From assembly GCF_020740795.1 (NCBI RefSeq), contig NC_067282.1, positions 176,580,274-176,644,273 on the forward strand: a DNA stretch of 64,000 nt, in the 5' to 3' direction. How positions within the stretch are numbered: position 1 is the first letter of the stretch; every line of letters begins with the position of its first letter. A program made the translations under genes and the position numbers. Shown here one piece after another: positions 13,501 through 28,500 of this stretch. The stretch comes from Apus apus. Lineage: Eukaryota > Chordata > Aves > Apodiformes > Apodidae. The notes below the pieces were generated by a model. It made no database searches. It had not been told where the DNA came from and saw only the letters and a list, made by a program, of their open reading frames with translations.

Positions 13501-16500
13501 TGCTTCATAATCATGCTAATAGGGATGCTATTGGACCAGTTAGAAACAATTTATAATGTATTCTGCATTATGCTGATTCCCAACAGAGGCATTAATTGGT
13601 GAGAGATATTAATGCAATCCTCCTATACACTGAATTTTTAACAATTTCAGAATTAAGTAATTTTGTTACTTAAGGAGAGGCAGAAATGTTCCTTTAAATT
13701 CTTGAAATAAATGTCTTGTGCTCATTACTTTCTAAGGCTATCTCAAAATTACCTTTTCAGACAGTAGAAAACCACTCTAGTATTGTGACAAGCAACTGCT
13801 CAAGAGTGCAGAGCAAGTTCCCCTTGAACTGTATAATGGAAAAATTCTTTAGAAACCATAGAATTGTCAAAGACCTTCAAGATCATCAAGTCCAACCATC
13901 CATCCTATAACCCTTAACCACTAAACCATCTTATGAAACACCATGTATACTCCTTTTTTGAACATCTCCAGGGATGGTGCCTCCACCACCTCCCTGGGCA
14001 GCCTGTTGCAATGCTTCACCACTGTTTTCTGTGAAGAAATTTTTCCTAATATCCAGCCTGAACTTCCCCTGGTGCAGTTTGATCCCACTTCCTCTTATCC
14101 TATTGCTGTTTACCAAGGAGAAGATGCCAACAACCACCTCACTACAACCTCCTTTCAGGTAGTTGTAGAGAGGAATGAGGTCTCCCCTCAGCCTCCTCTT
14201 CTCCAGGCTGAACAGTCCCAGCTCCCTCAGCCTTTCCTCACAAGGCTGGTTTTCCAGACCTCTAATCAGCTTCATTGCCCTTCTCTGCACCCTCTCCAGC
14301 ACCTCAATGTCCTTCTTATACTGCGGGGCCCACACAGTACTTGAGGTGCGGCCCCACCAAAGCCAAGTAGAGGGGCAGGATCACCGCCCTCCTGATCCTG
14401 CTGGTCACACTATTCCTGATGCAGGCCAGGATGGTGTTGGCCTTCTTGGCCAACTCGGAACACTGCTGGCTCACTTTCAGCTGGCTGTCAGTCAGCAAAT
14501 GTAATTCTAAGATGTACCTTCATCTGGAAAAGGAAATTAAAGACATCACCTAGAATACAGTGTTCCAGCCTGATCAGGTTAACTTCTTTGAATTTTGCTT
14601 CTAATTTAGAAATGCTAATTTTGAATCTGGTATAACATTCAACTTTGCACAGTATGTCTGTCCTGTGTCATGCCAAAACACACTGAATAGTCCAGTTTCA
14701 AGAAAGATTACTCAAACTGTAGCAGGTGCAATGACGGGCCATTAGGATGATCATGAGAACACAGAGTCTATTTTGCAAGGTTGGGACAGATTGGTGTATC
14801 TAGACGGAACACATCAAAAAGGATATGAGTACTTTCTATATACACATCAGATGGGTAAAAACTACAAGGAGAAAAGTTAATTAAACTAGAGAACAGTACT
14901 GGCATATGGAGAATCTGTATCAATTAGCTAGCAACAGAGTTAAGCGTGAAAAGGAGACATATTCTGGCCATGAGAAAAATGAGGCAATACTTTCTTGAAG
15001 TAATGCTCTACCAGGGTAAAACCAGCAAAGACAGCCTTACATGTTTATGAACTACAATCTATGATGCAGCTGTCAACCACGACAGAGGACTGAATTTGAC
15101 CTGAGGGAAACTGTTTCATCCTATGCTCCCTTTTTCCGCCCGCCCCCCAAGGAAATGCCAGCTGAAATAATTCTGAATTCTGTAGCCAAAACTCTAAAAT
15201 ATATCTGCTACTAAGAACAGCAGTGCTAATACAGTCCCAGTAAAAGAAACATTGCAAGGTGAAGAATCTTTGAAGAGACTGCCAGCTGCTTTGGGATTTG
15301 CAAAATTAATACTACAGATTAATCCTTGTATTGGAAGAGAAGCTCAGTACAGGAAATAGGGCTTAGATATTGTGCCACATTTGACTAATGGGAATGCACT
15401 GAGTATTGAACTAATTGACCTTATGCACAGTTTGTATACATGGTGAAAGTTATTCCTATCACAGTACTAAGACCTGTATCCATCACAAAAATAGGGTAGT
15501 TTCCCAAGGTACAATACAGTAGGCAAATTAGAGGCTGGATGGTAGTTGACAAAGCATGAAGTGCATTAAGCACCAGACCCCTATGTCTCACGAACAAGTT
15601 TTCCTGAAGGGAAGAGGTAACTCTATCAATAGTACTACTATGTTCTTAGGTTTTTATTTGTAATTAATATCACAAGGCTAATTCATATGAAAATATGGCC
15701 CCATCCAAGTCAGTCTTAGATGGATATACAACCTGGGAAAATAAAAATAACAAGCTATCACAAATTGACAGTAAATTGTTCATTTTAATCTCAGAAATGG
15801 TGGTTGATAATGTAAGAACTTGAGAACAGAAACCTAGATTGTACAGAGATCAAGGACCTGACTTCTTAATTTTTCACTATGCCAGCCTCCTCTGATTTTA
15901 CAAGATTTGTTTTATAGCAAATATTAGCTGTTAAACACTGTCACTTAATATCTATAGACTCTAATAAGAAAAAAAAATATTTAAATGCAATGCAGCTAAC
16001 TTGAGAGTGAGGTTTTTTGCTTGTTTGTTTTTGTTTTGTTGGGGGTTTTTTTGTGGTTTTTTTTTTTACATAAGCAATCTAAAAATTACATGAGCAAAGC
16101 ATTTATCTGAATCATTGGAGATAAAAATCTTAATGCTTCCAAGTTAAATGCCTAAACAAGTATACTCTCCATTTCATTTCACTAAGCCAATCTTCCAGTA
16201 ACACCTCACTTAGCAAGTCACTGGAGGGAATCTTGCAAGCAATCTGCTCTGCAAAGTACTACTGATGCAGTAACCACAACAATTTCACAGAGGCTGGTAA
16301 ACTGCATCATGCATGTCCACTGTAAGAGCTGCTAATCAAATCTCTAAAATCTGTAAGAGAAACAGAAATGTACGTATCCATGCAGCTAACACATTCCAGT
16401 AAACTTCCTCTTCCTTAAACAGCAGGCAACATTGCCTTGAAGGCTGTAGGAAAATGTGTATGGCAACAAGTAGACAGAGAAACAAAGAAATATTTGTTTC

Positions 16501-19500
16501 TATCATTGTGAGAACAAGATACACCTATTAAACCACAGTCTTTCTAAGCTCTGGTGCATACTGATCACCGTGGCATATCCTAAGAATGGAAAGAACTTCA
16601 ATGTGACCTATATTCTATGTCTTCTTAGAGCCTGGGAAGCACCCTTGAATCTAATTTTAAAAGTTACCATGTAAAACCAATTAGGGTAGGATCCACTAAG
16701 CAAATCACTTTTGAAGGCCTCTCCTGTAACAAGCCACAAAGATAAAATGGCTTTACTGATTCACTGCCTAATAAAAAAAAAACCCAAAGGAAAAAAGTGA
16801 AAAATATGAAGAAAATGCACTGTTTTGTTTTGGTTTTTTTGTTTTTTTTTTTAAATTAAGGTAAGACTTGAAATTTTAGTTACATCATATATTGTAGTAC
16901 CTGTATTTCTTATTTCTTGGTTGTATTCTCACCCCACATCCTGTTATACCTGCATTCCTAAAACTCCACTAACAGATTAGCTGCCAATTTGACTGCTTTA
17001 CTATCTGGTCTTACTCAAAGAAAATACGATTCCTTGAACACTGCTATAAGTCAAAGCCATCATTTCAATAAATGTAATTGTAATGCAGCAACGAAATAAT
17101 GGGAAGCTATGAAGAAAAAGGCGATCAAGGCCTTTGTATTAAATGGAGTATATTTTATTTTGAGAAAAATTTGTGGCTTTGTTAAACTCAGCTCCATCAC
17201 ACACACACACACAATCCCTGCAGCCCTTTTAATTAATTCTGTGGGAAAAATTCAGTTTTTACTGTAAAACCTAGTAAATTAAGTATGCATAATGATTTAG
17301 TTAAATATGCTCTTTTAATTAATTGGTAATTTTCTCCGCATACTGTATTATCTACTGAAGTGACATTATTGAGTACCCCAAATGCTTGTCACACTACAGG
17401 AACAACAACAACAAATAAAAGAGGAATAGATAGAAGAAACACCACCTCTCTGTGGGAAGCAGGAAAAAATCACTGGTTGTAACAGAACTCGGGAGAGGTT
17501 AAGCACCCTCAGTGCTTCATAAATAGATTTTAAAATAAAAAAGCTGACATGTGGCAATACAGCTTCTATATTGTAACATCATGACTTGGTCTCTCTTGAC
17601 TTGCACGGTTCCTGGAGAAGCATGTTACAGGGATTAAATCCCTTTGAATGTTAATGTGTTCCTCTTTTGAACCACAAAGAATATTAATCCTCCTCTCCTC
17701 ATCTACCAACAGCTGCACTGTTTTTTCCTACTTGACAGAGTAGAACCAGATAGCATGGCACAATTGACCTGAATGTAAATACTGCTATTTGGTTTTGAAC
17801 TACTTACTTTTTGCAGAAATTTAACAAACCTGGCACCAGCTTATGTGCAGCACAAATGAGTAAGTGTTCAGGCACCTAGAAACCTCTTTCTAAAACAACT
17901 ACCTCAGAAGAATTGTAAAAATAATTTATTATCTTACTAAAAAAAGTCAATATACTTTGCAATCCTCTCAAACATTACAGTGACTAGTCCAGGAAGTCAG
18001 ACTGAAATGGTCCCAGAGAAACTACGTGAGTGTGTGTACACAAATATATGTATATACATAGATTACGGAAAATTGAGTGTTAAGACAAGTAAGTTTAGTT
18101 CAGGCACGATTTCAGCATGTATGTCTAGAGTCATACATAAAATCTTTACAAATTAACATCAACCCTATGCATAACTCTCATTCAGATACTTCATACAGTT
18201 TGCAAAAGGATTCCAATTTCAACAAAAGCTAGGTAAGGTAAGAAAAGAATGTGCAGGCCGACTGTAAAACACATCCATTACATTTGATTATCAAAATAAA
18301 TATTTTCACATATTTCAAGAATCTTAAGTCAGATCAACTCCCAGAGTGCTTTCATTCAGATTTGAATGTACAACTGACTGATAAAAACTAATACAAAACC
18401 TAGCCTCTATATGTAGTCCTTTAGAGTCCCAAACTGCAAAGCCAGGAAACAAAACTCATTATATTTACTACTTGAAATTTGCACAGAAATTTTACAATAA
18501 TGTTCACATTTTGGCCATCTATTCCTTGAATTATTTAAGAAATATCTACACTGCAGAAAAAGACTACATATAAATCAGTAAGAAGCTAGCATTGTTTATG
18601 CTCAGAAAAGAGATTATGCTGATCAATCAATGGAAGTTTACAATCCATTAAAAAAAATCCTCAAAAGGCTATCTTCTTTGTGACATTGTACTACAACATT
18701 GAAGCCTTTGGCACAAATTATTATTTACCATGAATGCCTAACTGCGCTGATGTACTTTTCAAAAATCATGGTACTATTGAGAAAGACTAAAAATTACTTG
18801 CTTCATTTATTTCTGTAGTTCAAAAGCAGTCCAGTCTGTTATATAGTGTACAGGCTTTAAGTGGTAAGACAGAAGAGCAAGTATTTCCATATAAACTACA
18901 AATGTTAGTATCACATGTGACCTGGCCAAGGAATTTAACATGACAGTTGTGGTGCACTTTTAGAATAAGGACTAAGAGTTATTAACATCCCTTACATATA
19001 TTCAGAAATATGACTGCATTTAGGATTCTATTTATTTTAAAACGTATTTATGAACATGTATTATTTTAAATTCATCTTGGATACTTACATAGAGATAAAA
19101 CTCCTGATCTACCTGGCATTTTCCACTCAGGTACCATTACACCCAAGAATGTATATGGGTAACAGTCTGCTACATGCATGGAAGCTCTTACCCCAGAGTT
19201 AAAACAAGGTAACTCAAGGTAGCTTGAATGGGCAGTGATGGATTTATAATCCAATATAGAAATTTGCATGAAAACATTTAAGAAGCATTTGCCATGTAGC
19301 ACCTTGCTAGCTGGCTATCCCTAAAAAACCAAGTATATCCCCCACAAAATAGGTAATTATGGAAATAGAGGTATGGTTAAGGAAAGTGTAATCTGGGCAA
19401 AGAAAAGAATGAAAGCATGAAAGGCATAAAATATAACAATATCTGGATTCTAAAAGAATTTAGAAGTGTTTAAATATCCTGCCTGGGTAGAATAGAGATT

Positions 19501-22500
19501 TTCAGATAATACGAAAGTTTAAGACAGAAAATTTAACACCCAGTTCTACTACAACAAATAGTTTTACTACTGAAGATACATTTCATTCCTTATGGCTTAC
19601 AAAGATGAACACATCCTAAGCCCTTGCTTTCTACTAATTAAAATACATCAGATAGAAAGGGACAGTGAGTTTATGAAACAGTGTTGGTAAGATCATACGG
19701 AAGGCCTTTGTTCCAAGAGTCCCAAGTAAGGAAAAATGAACTACACTTCATTGTCAATCTGTGTGTCTGAGATCACTGGGTCTGATCTCTAGTAACACTC
19801 ATTGTATGTTCTCTAGTCTGGCAAATTGGACTTAAAAGCAAATACAGATGAAAGGAATATATATCCACCTAACTGCATTTCATACAAGTCTGACAACTCA
19901 GAAACAATTGTCTGAGTACCATATAGAAGTTAAAAATCACTTTGTTTATTTAGCTCTTCTTCATAAAGAAGCACAGACAGACTTTGATGTACTCTCAATT
20001 CAAGGAAAGAGTGGGTGGAAAGGTGAGAAGAGGAAGAAAAGTGCTTCACATAGCTTAACACTGACCCATTCAAGCGGTTAAGGAACAGCTTGGAACAACT
20101 GCAAAGGCTAAAGCAGTTCCCTTTCCAGTTTTATTTGGCCATACGGAAGATGACCACGTTTCATTATTTCAATCAGTGCTTCAGATTGGAATATCTGATG
20201 TGTTACTACATTTTTAGCTTAAAAAAACCCCAAAACTTACTTGCTTATTTCAGGTACTATTTGATTAGAGTGTTTTGGGATAACAACATGTACTATATTG
20301 GAGAGGCTGGGGGGTAGCGGGGAAAGATAGAGGGAAAGAAAAAAGACCCTAAACAAAACATGGTAACAGAATAAAATGGAAGGATTAGAATCTGACTGAT
20401 GTAGTAGTACCACCCTGCCCTTCATGGGAAACCTTCCCCTTTGCTCCTAAACTTACGCAGAGCTTTTATATAGCTGAATTTAATTATTTCATCTCCTTAA
20501 AAGTGTTCATTCAAAATACAGAAGTATGTTTGTTTTTTCTTAAGACAGATTTCTAGCTTTTTCTCTGTATCAATGGTTCTGTTTATTATCGCTTAATCTA
20601 TCAGATTTTTCACTATTTTATCTTATATTACTTATCTGTTAAACTTCAGTATTACTTAAGCATATTGCAATGCTAATGAGATTCCATATCCTTTTAATGG
20701 ACACCATAATAAATTCTGATACCTTTTATCACTCAAAACACACTATTACTGCTTTTTAGTAGTTAAGGCTAATGCCATCATATGAATTACTGTGATGGAA
20801 ATGTAATAGGTGATTTCTTTAAATCTAAGCGATAGAATCTTACGCTATCTTTGCTGAGGGTCTCGGGTTCAGTCATCCTTTGTGATCTTTTCTGCTACAG
20901 ATCTGCAACAGATCTTTTTTTTAAAAAAAATACTAATAGCTTTAAATTAGTATGTGCTGTAAAAAGGATTCTTTTAAAACTCAGAGAACTGCAGAACAGA
21001 AAAGGGGCATTTGAAAACAAGAACACAATGGTTTAAAAGCTACAAAAGAAATTACTTTGCCTTGCTTTTTACCAATCAGGGTTACCAATAGAAGCAGTAA
21101 TATGATAAAATAGCATACACTGTTGATACGAGACATTGCTTTATCCTCAAGAAAATTGTTTTTGCTGTTGTCCTCTGAGTTTAATCTTACTGTTGTGACA
21201 TCTTATTGTTTTTACTAGCTCAGAATCAGGGTAGACCTTAATAAGCTACCAATGGCAAGAATTAAAAGTAGACCATAAACTGAGATTATGCACTAATAAA
21301 AGAAACACCGAAATGCGTAGCTGCATTTTTTCATACTTTACAGTACTGTTAAAGTCATACCATCTGTTTAATGAAACAATGCTCAATGAAATACCAGTTG
21401 TAAGCAGTTATTGAGAGGAAACTTACAACTCGTATAAGGTTTCCTTCCGAGCAGAGAAGGAACAGGAGAAGAGCTTAAGTTTGTATCATGAAGACCAATA
21501 TTTGTAAGTCTATGCCCTTTTCTATGAGGGCTATACAAGCTAAACATTTCCTTTCTTACCTCCATCTGTCCTAGATTTTGTCTCTGCTACCAATGTATTT
21601 GCTTAGTTCTTACTCAGAAATTCAGACAACTTTCTTCTTACATATAATATTGGAAAATATTTACTAAAGGAGATTTCAACTCACCTGATGAAGATCATTG
21701 CCCAAAACATACTCCTGAAAGTAGCCCGGTGCAGCAGATGATGCTCTAATGGCCTGCCACAGTTTATATTGACAGCCTCCCATATAATGAGACTTCACAC
21801 CAGGGAAGTGATTGTAGTTTCTGAAAACAAATGCTTTCAGTGGTGTTCCTCTGTTCACAATGGTGCTTACTGCAGCTACCTAGGGAATCAGGAGGAACAA
21901 AAATAATTATATATGATGATAATAGTAACACGAATATGATAATGACAACTTTCCACAACATGAAATTTAGTTTACACATGAAATGCAATTACTGAGTTCT
22001 ATTAAATTCATTATTTATTTACTTTTTTTATAATGCCTATCTAAAAATAGGGAAAGTAAAAAATACCCAAAGAAAAAACTAAACTCCTAAAGAAAATGCT
22101 CTTTTTAACCTGAAATTAATTCTTCCCACTGGCTATTTTTTCCACCAATATCTATCCATTGATATGCACCCAAAAAGCTGGTGTCATCTACATAAATTTA
22201 AAATGTTTTGCATCTATGAATAGTAGCTTATTCACAAAAGTCTGTAACCAGCAATGTGACAATGCCATTAAATATGAAAGCTAGAACTGTCAATCGATTT
22301 CTTTCTCCAAGAAAATGATTACTTAATACTGCAACCTACATTAAAGGACTGCAGGAAGAATCTTTCCCAAAGAAATAAACAAAAGAATCAAACACAAATT
22401 CTTCATGTTTTTTTTTTAAGGACACCGAAATGTCATTAAGAAAAAGTCATATCTAAATATAAGTGAAAAGTCAAAATGGTATTTCCATAAAACAAAATGT

Positions 22501-25500
22501 ATGACTGCAAAAAAATTACATCTTATGGATTATCACCATACCAGGTGAGAGTACCTATAGTTATGGGTGAGTTTTAGAGTGTGCAAGACCTTTTAGGGAT
22601 GATGCATCCAGTCTTGCTGGCAATGTTTAGAACAATACTCTTTAGGAGACAAGAGGGTGTTCAATTCTATTTTGTTTGCTGTTCTACAAAGTAGAGTATT
22701 TTTGTGAAACATTACTCAACAGCACTAGCAGCTAACACTGTGATATCACTGTATTCATTTTGATTATTCAGCTACATCAGTTAAGTAATTTAATTCACAG
22801 TAAGTCCTTCCTCATAAAAAAAAGAAAGCAAGAAAAGTATAACTTCCAAATAATAAGGCAGAAGAAAAACATAATTTGTACTTCATCATTTGATGGAAGG
22901 AAAGTTTCCTGGTTTTGTCTAAAGGAAGGTTTGGTTCTAAGCACTGCTAGCAGTAAGAAAAAAAAACTTTGGAAAATTCAATAGAAAACTTATCAATGCT
23001 TGAATGCATTTTTGGCAATACCCATATACACTTCCACTGCATGATGTAGTCTAAATTGTAAAGTGCTGAGCACCTGGAAAAACCCTTCTTGCCATGAATT
23101 AAACAGCATCAGAGCACACAACTATGTGTTTTATTTTGATTTTGCTGTACCTTGTAAAGAGTGGCACCACTGCCAGCACTACAAAGTGATTACTAGGAAC
23201 AGCTAGTTTCAACTCTATTTATATTCACTCTTTATTACTGAAGAACATGGAAGTAAGCCAAAGATCCCGGTTCAAAGATACTTTCAAGTCAATGAAGGAT
23301 AGCTTCTCTCTCAGAAAGCAACATACCACTCCAGCCTTTTCATGTCCTTGTTTTAGACATGGACTAGGAATGCAGTCAGTCAAGCACATGTTTCTATGTT
23401 TAGAAAAATGTGAGTATCTTCCATTTAACAGTAAAGTGTTGAATATAGTGCTATGACACCAAAACACCTGTTAATTACAGATTGTTCTGAAATAAGTGCT
23501 ATTATATTTCTCTTCTTTCTTCACACCCTATCCTTCACCAAAAATAAAATACCCATGCTTTCTCATCTTTCACTCTTGTGCTGCTGCTGTATATAACACC
23601 CCTCCAATTTATTGGTGCCCTCTAGATCATACAGGAAGAACAGAGATCTCAGGGCCTAAGAACGTGACTGGAGAAAACCTGGTAATGCAGATGAAATGAG
23701 GAGAAACCCTGTTCTCTCACTATACAATAACAAATCACAGCTGACATGACAGGAGCTCCAGAAACTATAACTCTTTTATACGGAAAAAACCAAAAACTAT
23801 GCACAACATCAAGAAGCTGACCTAAGTATTTCTCTGTTTATAAGCCTTTTAACACCTCTGCAACATTACTCCAAGTATTATTAAAATATTAAAACTGATG
23901 CTGAAACTTAAGAATCTAGTGAACTTTTATCCTTTAAAAGCATGGGTTATCTCATATGGAAGCTTGGAGAGCATATCTGTGTTCATGCTGTTTATTCAAT
24001 ATTCTTCTAGGAACAGTACTCTTACTCGGAACTCCTAAAAGTACTTGTGGAATACACAGTATTTACGTGAGAAAACTGTACTTACCTTTGGACATTTGGA
24101 ATTCCTTGCAGTTTCAATCATTAGATTTGAGCCCATTTTCTCCCTAGGAATAAGTGTAAAAAACTGAAAATGCTCCATCAGTTTAACATGAACAAAACAC
24201 GCACATTTTATCATCCTTACTTCTGAGAACTTTGCACTGAAAAGAAGCAGTGCTTGGATTTCACTTTAATAATCAGATTTCTATGGTTGATTTCACTGGA
24301 CTAATATTTCACATCTTCTAGGCTGTGAGAAATACGTCTGAAGAGTGATTAAGGTCTTGATTCAGTCACTTCACATACTCAACCATAAACCAGCAGGATT
24401 ACTGGACTACCTTTTAAGACGAAAGTGAAGCATTTTGTTACATTTAAAAATGTACTCCATCTTCATCAACATCTTTATCAAGTGGTTTTATAGTAATGAG
24501 AATTACTCCCCTGAACTGTTATGAAAACAAAAGCTAAGGAAAGGCATCATTCTACATGATCTAGAAGGAAGTTAAAACATCTACATGTAATCTTCCACAA
24601 CAATAATTCAATATGCATTTAACATTCATTTTTCAGGTGGAATTTTTTCACATGCATACATTTTTATAATTATAGCAGTGAAATCACACGAGCACTCAGC
24701 ACTATAATTTACCATCACATCAGCATGAAGGTTAGTATTCTAATAGCTAACTAGAAGGTAGCCCTCCTGCATAATGCAGGAATCTGGAGGATATCAGCAT
24801 ACTAACCAACAATCTCTAATATTAGCATCTATTTCAACTTTGATTTGCTTACAGTAAAGGTATAAAACTCTACAGAGTGAGTGCTCATCTGTAATGATTT
24901 CAAACAGCCTTTCACTTAAATCTGCAAGTTTTCTCCCTTCCCTTGAATATATCCCACACCAACACAGGTGGTGCATCTACATTATTCTGCAAAAACAGTT
25001 TTCAATACTGCCACACTTTTAAAATAAGGTGATTCCATGAGTTGCTGTTAAGAAATTATCCATCTACAGGTCACACTACGGTGACAGTACATAGTAGCAC
25101 TTCCACACTTAAAAACAACAACTTTATCAATCTAGTCAGGTCAGAAGATAAAAGTAGCTTTAAATGCTACAATGGCAGTAGTCCTCAACGGAGACAGTAA
25201 ACTGTCTATGGAGGTAGCACAATGTACTGTTCCATCAGTGGATATCTCTGTTTGCAAGGTGGCAGTGTGCCTGTCCTGGAGAGGGAGGAAGGAAGGTAGA
25301 CAGCTTCTAGTCCTCTGATTGAAGACTGCTGCTGACACAATCCTTACATCAATAGCACTATATTATATTATCTTTTCCAATAAATGCATTTATTCCAGTC
25401 TCATAGTCACCAGCCAGAAGGGGAAAAGTGCTACCTGCACTTTTGAGGAGCTGAAGGCACACAGAATCACAAAGTACGAATATTCAGAAATAAAATAAGA

Positions 25501-28500
25501 GATTGACAGAGGTGAGATGAAAGACATCTATTGATTGGCATCACTTTCATATACTTCTTCCTAAATATCCATGGTAAATTTTTTAGCCCCCCAAACACTC
25601 AATAAAAAGATTAAAAAACTGAATAATTACAGGAACTGTCGTATTGAATAATTATTTTCTCACATCTTCTTTCTTATAATGACCAGGAGGTAATGCTTCA
25701 GAGTAGGTATGAGAAATCCCTTAAGCTAGTATACAATTTCAGACATTAAGGTCTAAAGATAAAAGTTCAGTATCATCTCCAAATTTATTTTAGTTGTGTT
25801 GCTACGTTAATGCTGTAATTGTGTACTATATACCTGGGGCTTTTCAGTCTAGAGAGGAGAAGACTGAGGGAGGATCTAATTAATGTCCATAAATGCATCA
25901 GGGCTGGGCATCAAGAAGGCAGGAACAACCTCTTTTCATTTGTGCCCTGTGATAGGACAAGGGGCAAGGGATTCAAACTCAAGCATAGGAAGTTCCACCT
26001 CAACATGAGGAAGAACTTCTTTACTGTCAGGGTTACAGAGCACTGGAACAGGCTCCCCAGAGAGGTTGTGGAGTCTCCTTCTCAGGAGACTTTCAAGATC
26101 TGTCTGGATGCCTTTCTGAGTGATCTGCCCTAGTTGTTTTTTGGTTTGGTTTGGTTTTGGTCCTTCTCTTGCAGGGGGGTGGGACTTGGTGATCTTCAGA
26201 GCTCCCTTCCAACCCCTAATATTTTGTGATTCTGCGATTTTGTCAAGCCTCACTTTCCAGTTACTTTCTTTACTGAAGTCAAAACTCAATTAATTGCACA
26301 GTTTATTCACATACTATGTTAAAAAAGAAAGTCTCCTAATTTTAGTTTTATTGAACAGTCCCTTTTTCTTGAAGATGAGAACAGTAATTATTCTCAAGAT
26401 ATCTTAGTATCTCAAATTACAGCTTAAACGTCTTTGCTTTTTTTATTAAGGATAAAGAGTCCTAATCCCTTTGTGTGAGTTGTCTTTGGGTCACTGGCTA
26501 CTTTTCATCAATCATGCAACAGAAGTGTTCTCTAAAATGGGGTAACTGGGATCGTAGATAGTATTTTAAATAAAACTGTATTATGGATTAACTTAAAGGC
26601 ATTAGAGTAGTTTCTGTTTTCAATACACACTGAATCATCTTGCTTGACTACAAGCATAAAGATGTTTCATTAAACTGTCCATAACAGCATCCAAATAACT
26701 TTTGATATTAAAGTTTGTTTAAATCCTGTAAGCATTCTACATTTCTCCACTCACTGGTTATTGCACTACACTGCCATCGTATTTTCTATCATTTGCCATC
26801 TGTCATTGTATTTTCCCATTTCTTATGTCTGTGACCCATGTCGTCTAGAAATGACCAATCTAAACAAGTCTCCTTTACAAATGTTTCTTTTTCATTGCTT
26901 GGAGTCACTTATATTGCAGCACTTACTTTAATAATGCTACGAAGAATGCAATGTCAACCATATGGTTAAAGAAACATTCTAAAGGGTTACAGCCAGGATA
27001 CAATCAAATAGTCTGGAGAATGAAAATACAATTTGAAAGGCAAGATTATAATGCTTTTACCCCCTTCCAACAACACAAATATAGCTACCAGAAACTGTGA
27101 CATCTGTACCAAACATACAGAAAAGATTTTTTTGCATGTTCCATAAAGATACAGAACATCTCAGTGCTTAGGCTGCAAAATCTGGCAGTATGTCTGGAGT
27201 GACTAGCCAGTACAAAATGCTAGTACAAAATCTATTCACCACAGAGAAGTCTCAATTTATACTTCCATTTGGATAACAAATACTGGTTTGAAGTATTATT
27301 ATTTGTATTATCCATTTTTCTATGAACAGAGAATGTGTAACTTTTATCCTACCCTCTATATAGTGCTTGATTGCTTCTCAAGATTACAAATTCCCAGGAT
27401 GGGATTTCAGTTAGCTTGTGAAAACCCCTAGCTGCTCACCAAATTTCTCCAGTAGTTTCTCAAGACAGTATGAAAGCAGAAAATTATATGTAAACAACAG
27501 TCAAAAGGAAACAGAAAACTTGGAACCATAAGCCAGGTTTTTCTTACAAATGTAATACAGCATTGCATATACTGATTTATGATAAGGATAATTTTCTGCA
27601 TGAAGTAATAAAAGTAGCTGATTTAAACCAGTGTTCAAATTGCAATTCAAGGAATATGTAAGTAGAGTTAAAATAAACATATATGTAAGACAAAATCAAT
27701 TCCCTACACCGCTCAGAGTAAAAAGTTAACTAAAAGTAATTGTCATTTTCTGAAACGGAATTTATAATATGCCTCATGAATGCATGCAACATTAGCCTAA
27801 CACAACATTAGCTTAATTATTTTCAGCAAGAATATTTTCTGACAGAAAATAATATCACCATTATTGTGGTACGGTTAATGTATACTGCATGTCCATATAC
27901 TGTAAACAGATACTCACTTTGTCAAGTAAGGCTGACAAGCCTACTACCATTTAAGCAACAAAAAACTCACTCAGCACAAGTAAGGCATTTAAATTTAAAT
28001 CAAAACATAAAGCATTTTTCCCATGCAATGAATGAAAATTAGACCTGACCTTCGTATTGCCATAAGGAGATGCTATAAAACCTTTCAATTCCCTTCTTAG
28101 CTCTAGGCTTCCATGTCACATGGAAGCCTGCAGGAATCCCTGCCATTTCAATAAAATGTTGTGTAAGCAAGACATCTCCTTTCACCACCGCAGAATTAGG
28201 TCAACAAGAAGTAATTTGTTGATCAGTAAATTTAATCTATGGATAATATAATAACTGCCTTGTGTCTGTCCACTGCACAGCAGTAGAGGGCTTTACCTCC
28301 CTCAAGTGTTATGTGTGGCTGAAAAGAATAATAGCATTTTAATTAAAGGCATGTAATATACTTTCATATGAGGCAATTCTGATTTTCACAAGATTTCTTA
28401 TGGTTTGGTAGGGGAGGAAAAGAGTGAAGGCAGAGAAAAATCTCCTTTCTAAAAAAGGAGGCAGTCCAGATTCTGAGAAGAAAAACTAATTATACTCATT

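Larger units (their letters stand above)
5572..21684 (-). other. PNPLA8: PNPLA8 intron 7 (16.1 kb)
   Basis: The largest intron, with a gtgagt donor and ttttcag acceptor. It contains CR1 fragments at about 6.13-7.17, 10.45-10.8, 13.85-14.5 and perhaps 14.7-14.96 kb, T-rich low-complexity tracts near 16.02-16.07 and 16.82-16.86 kb, and a short CA repeat at 17.2 kb. The stretches 7.2-10.4, 10.8-13.8 and 15.0-21.6 kb otherwise show no gene or repeat I can recognise. Confidence 0.8.
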
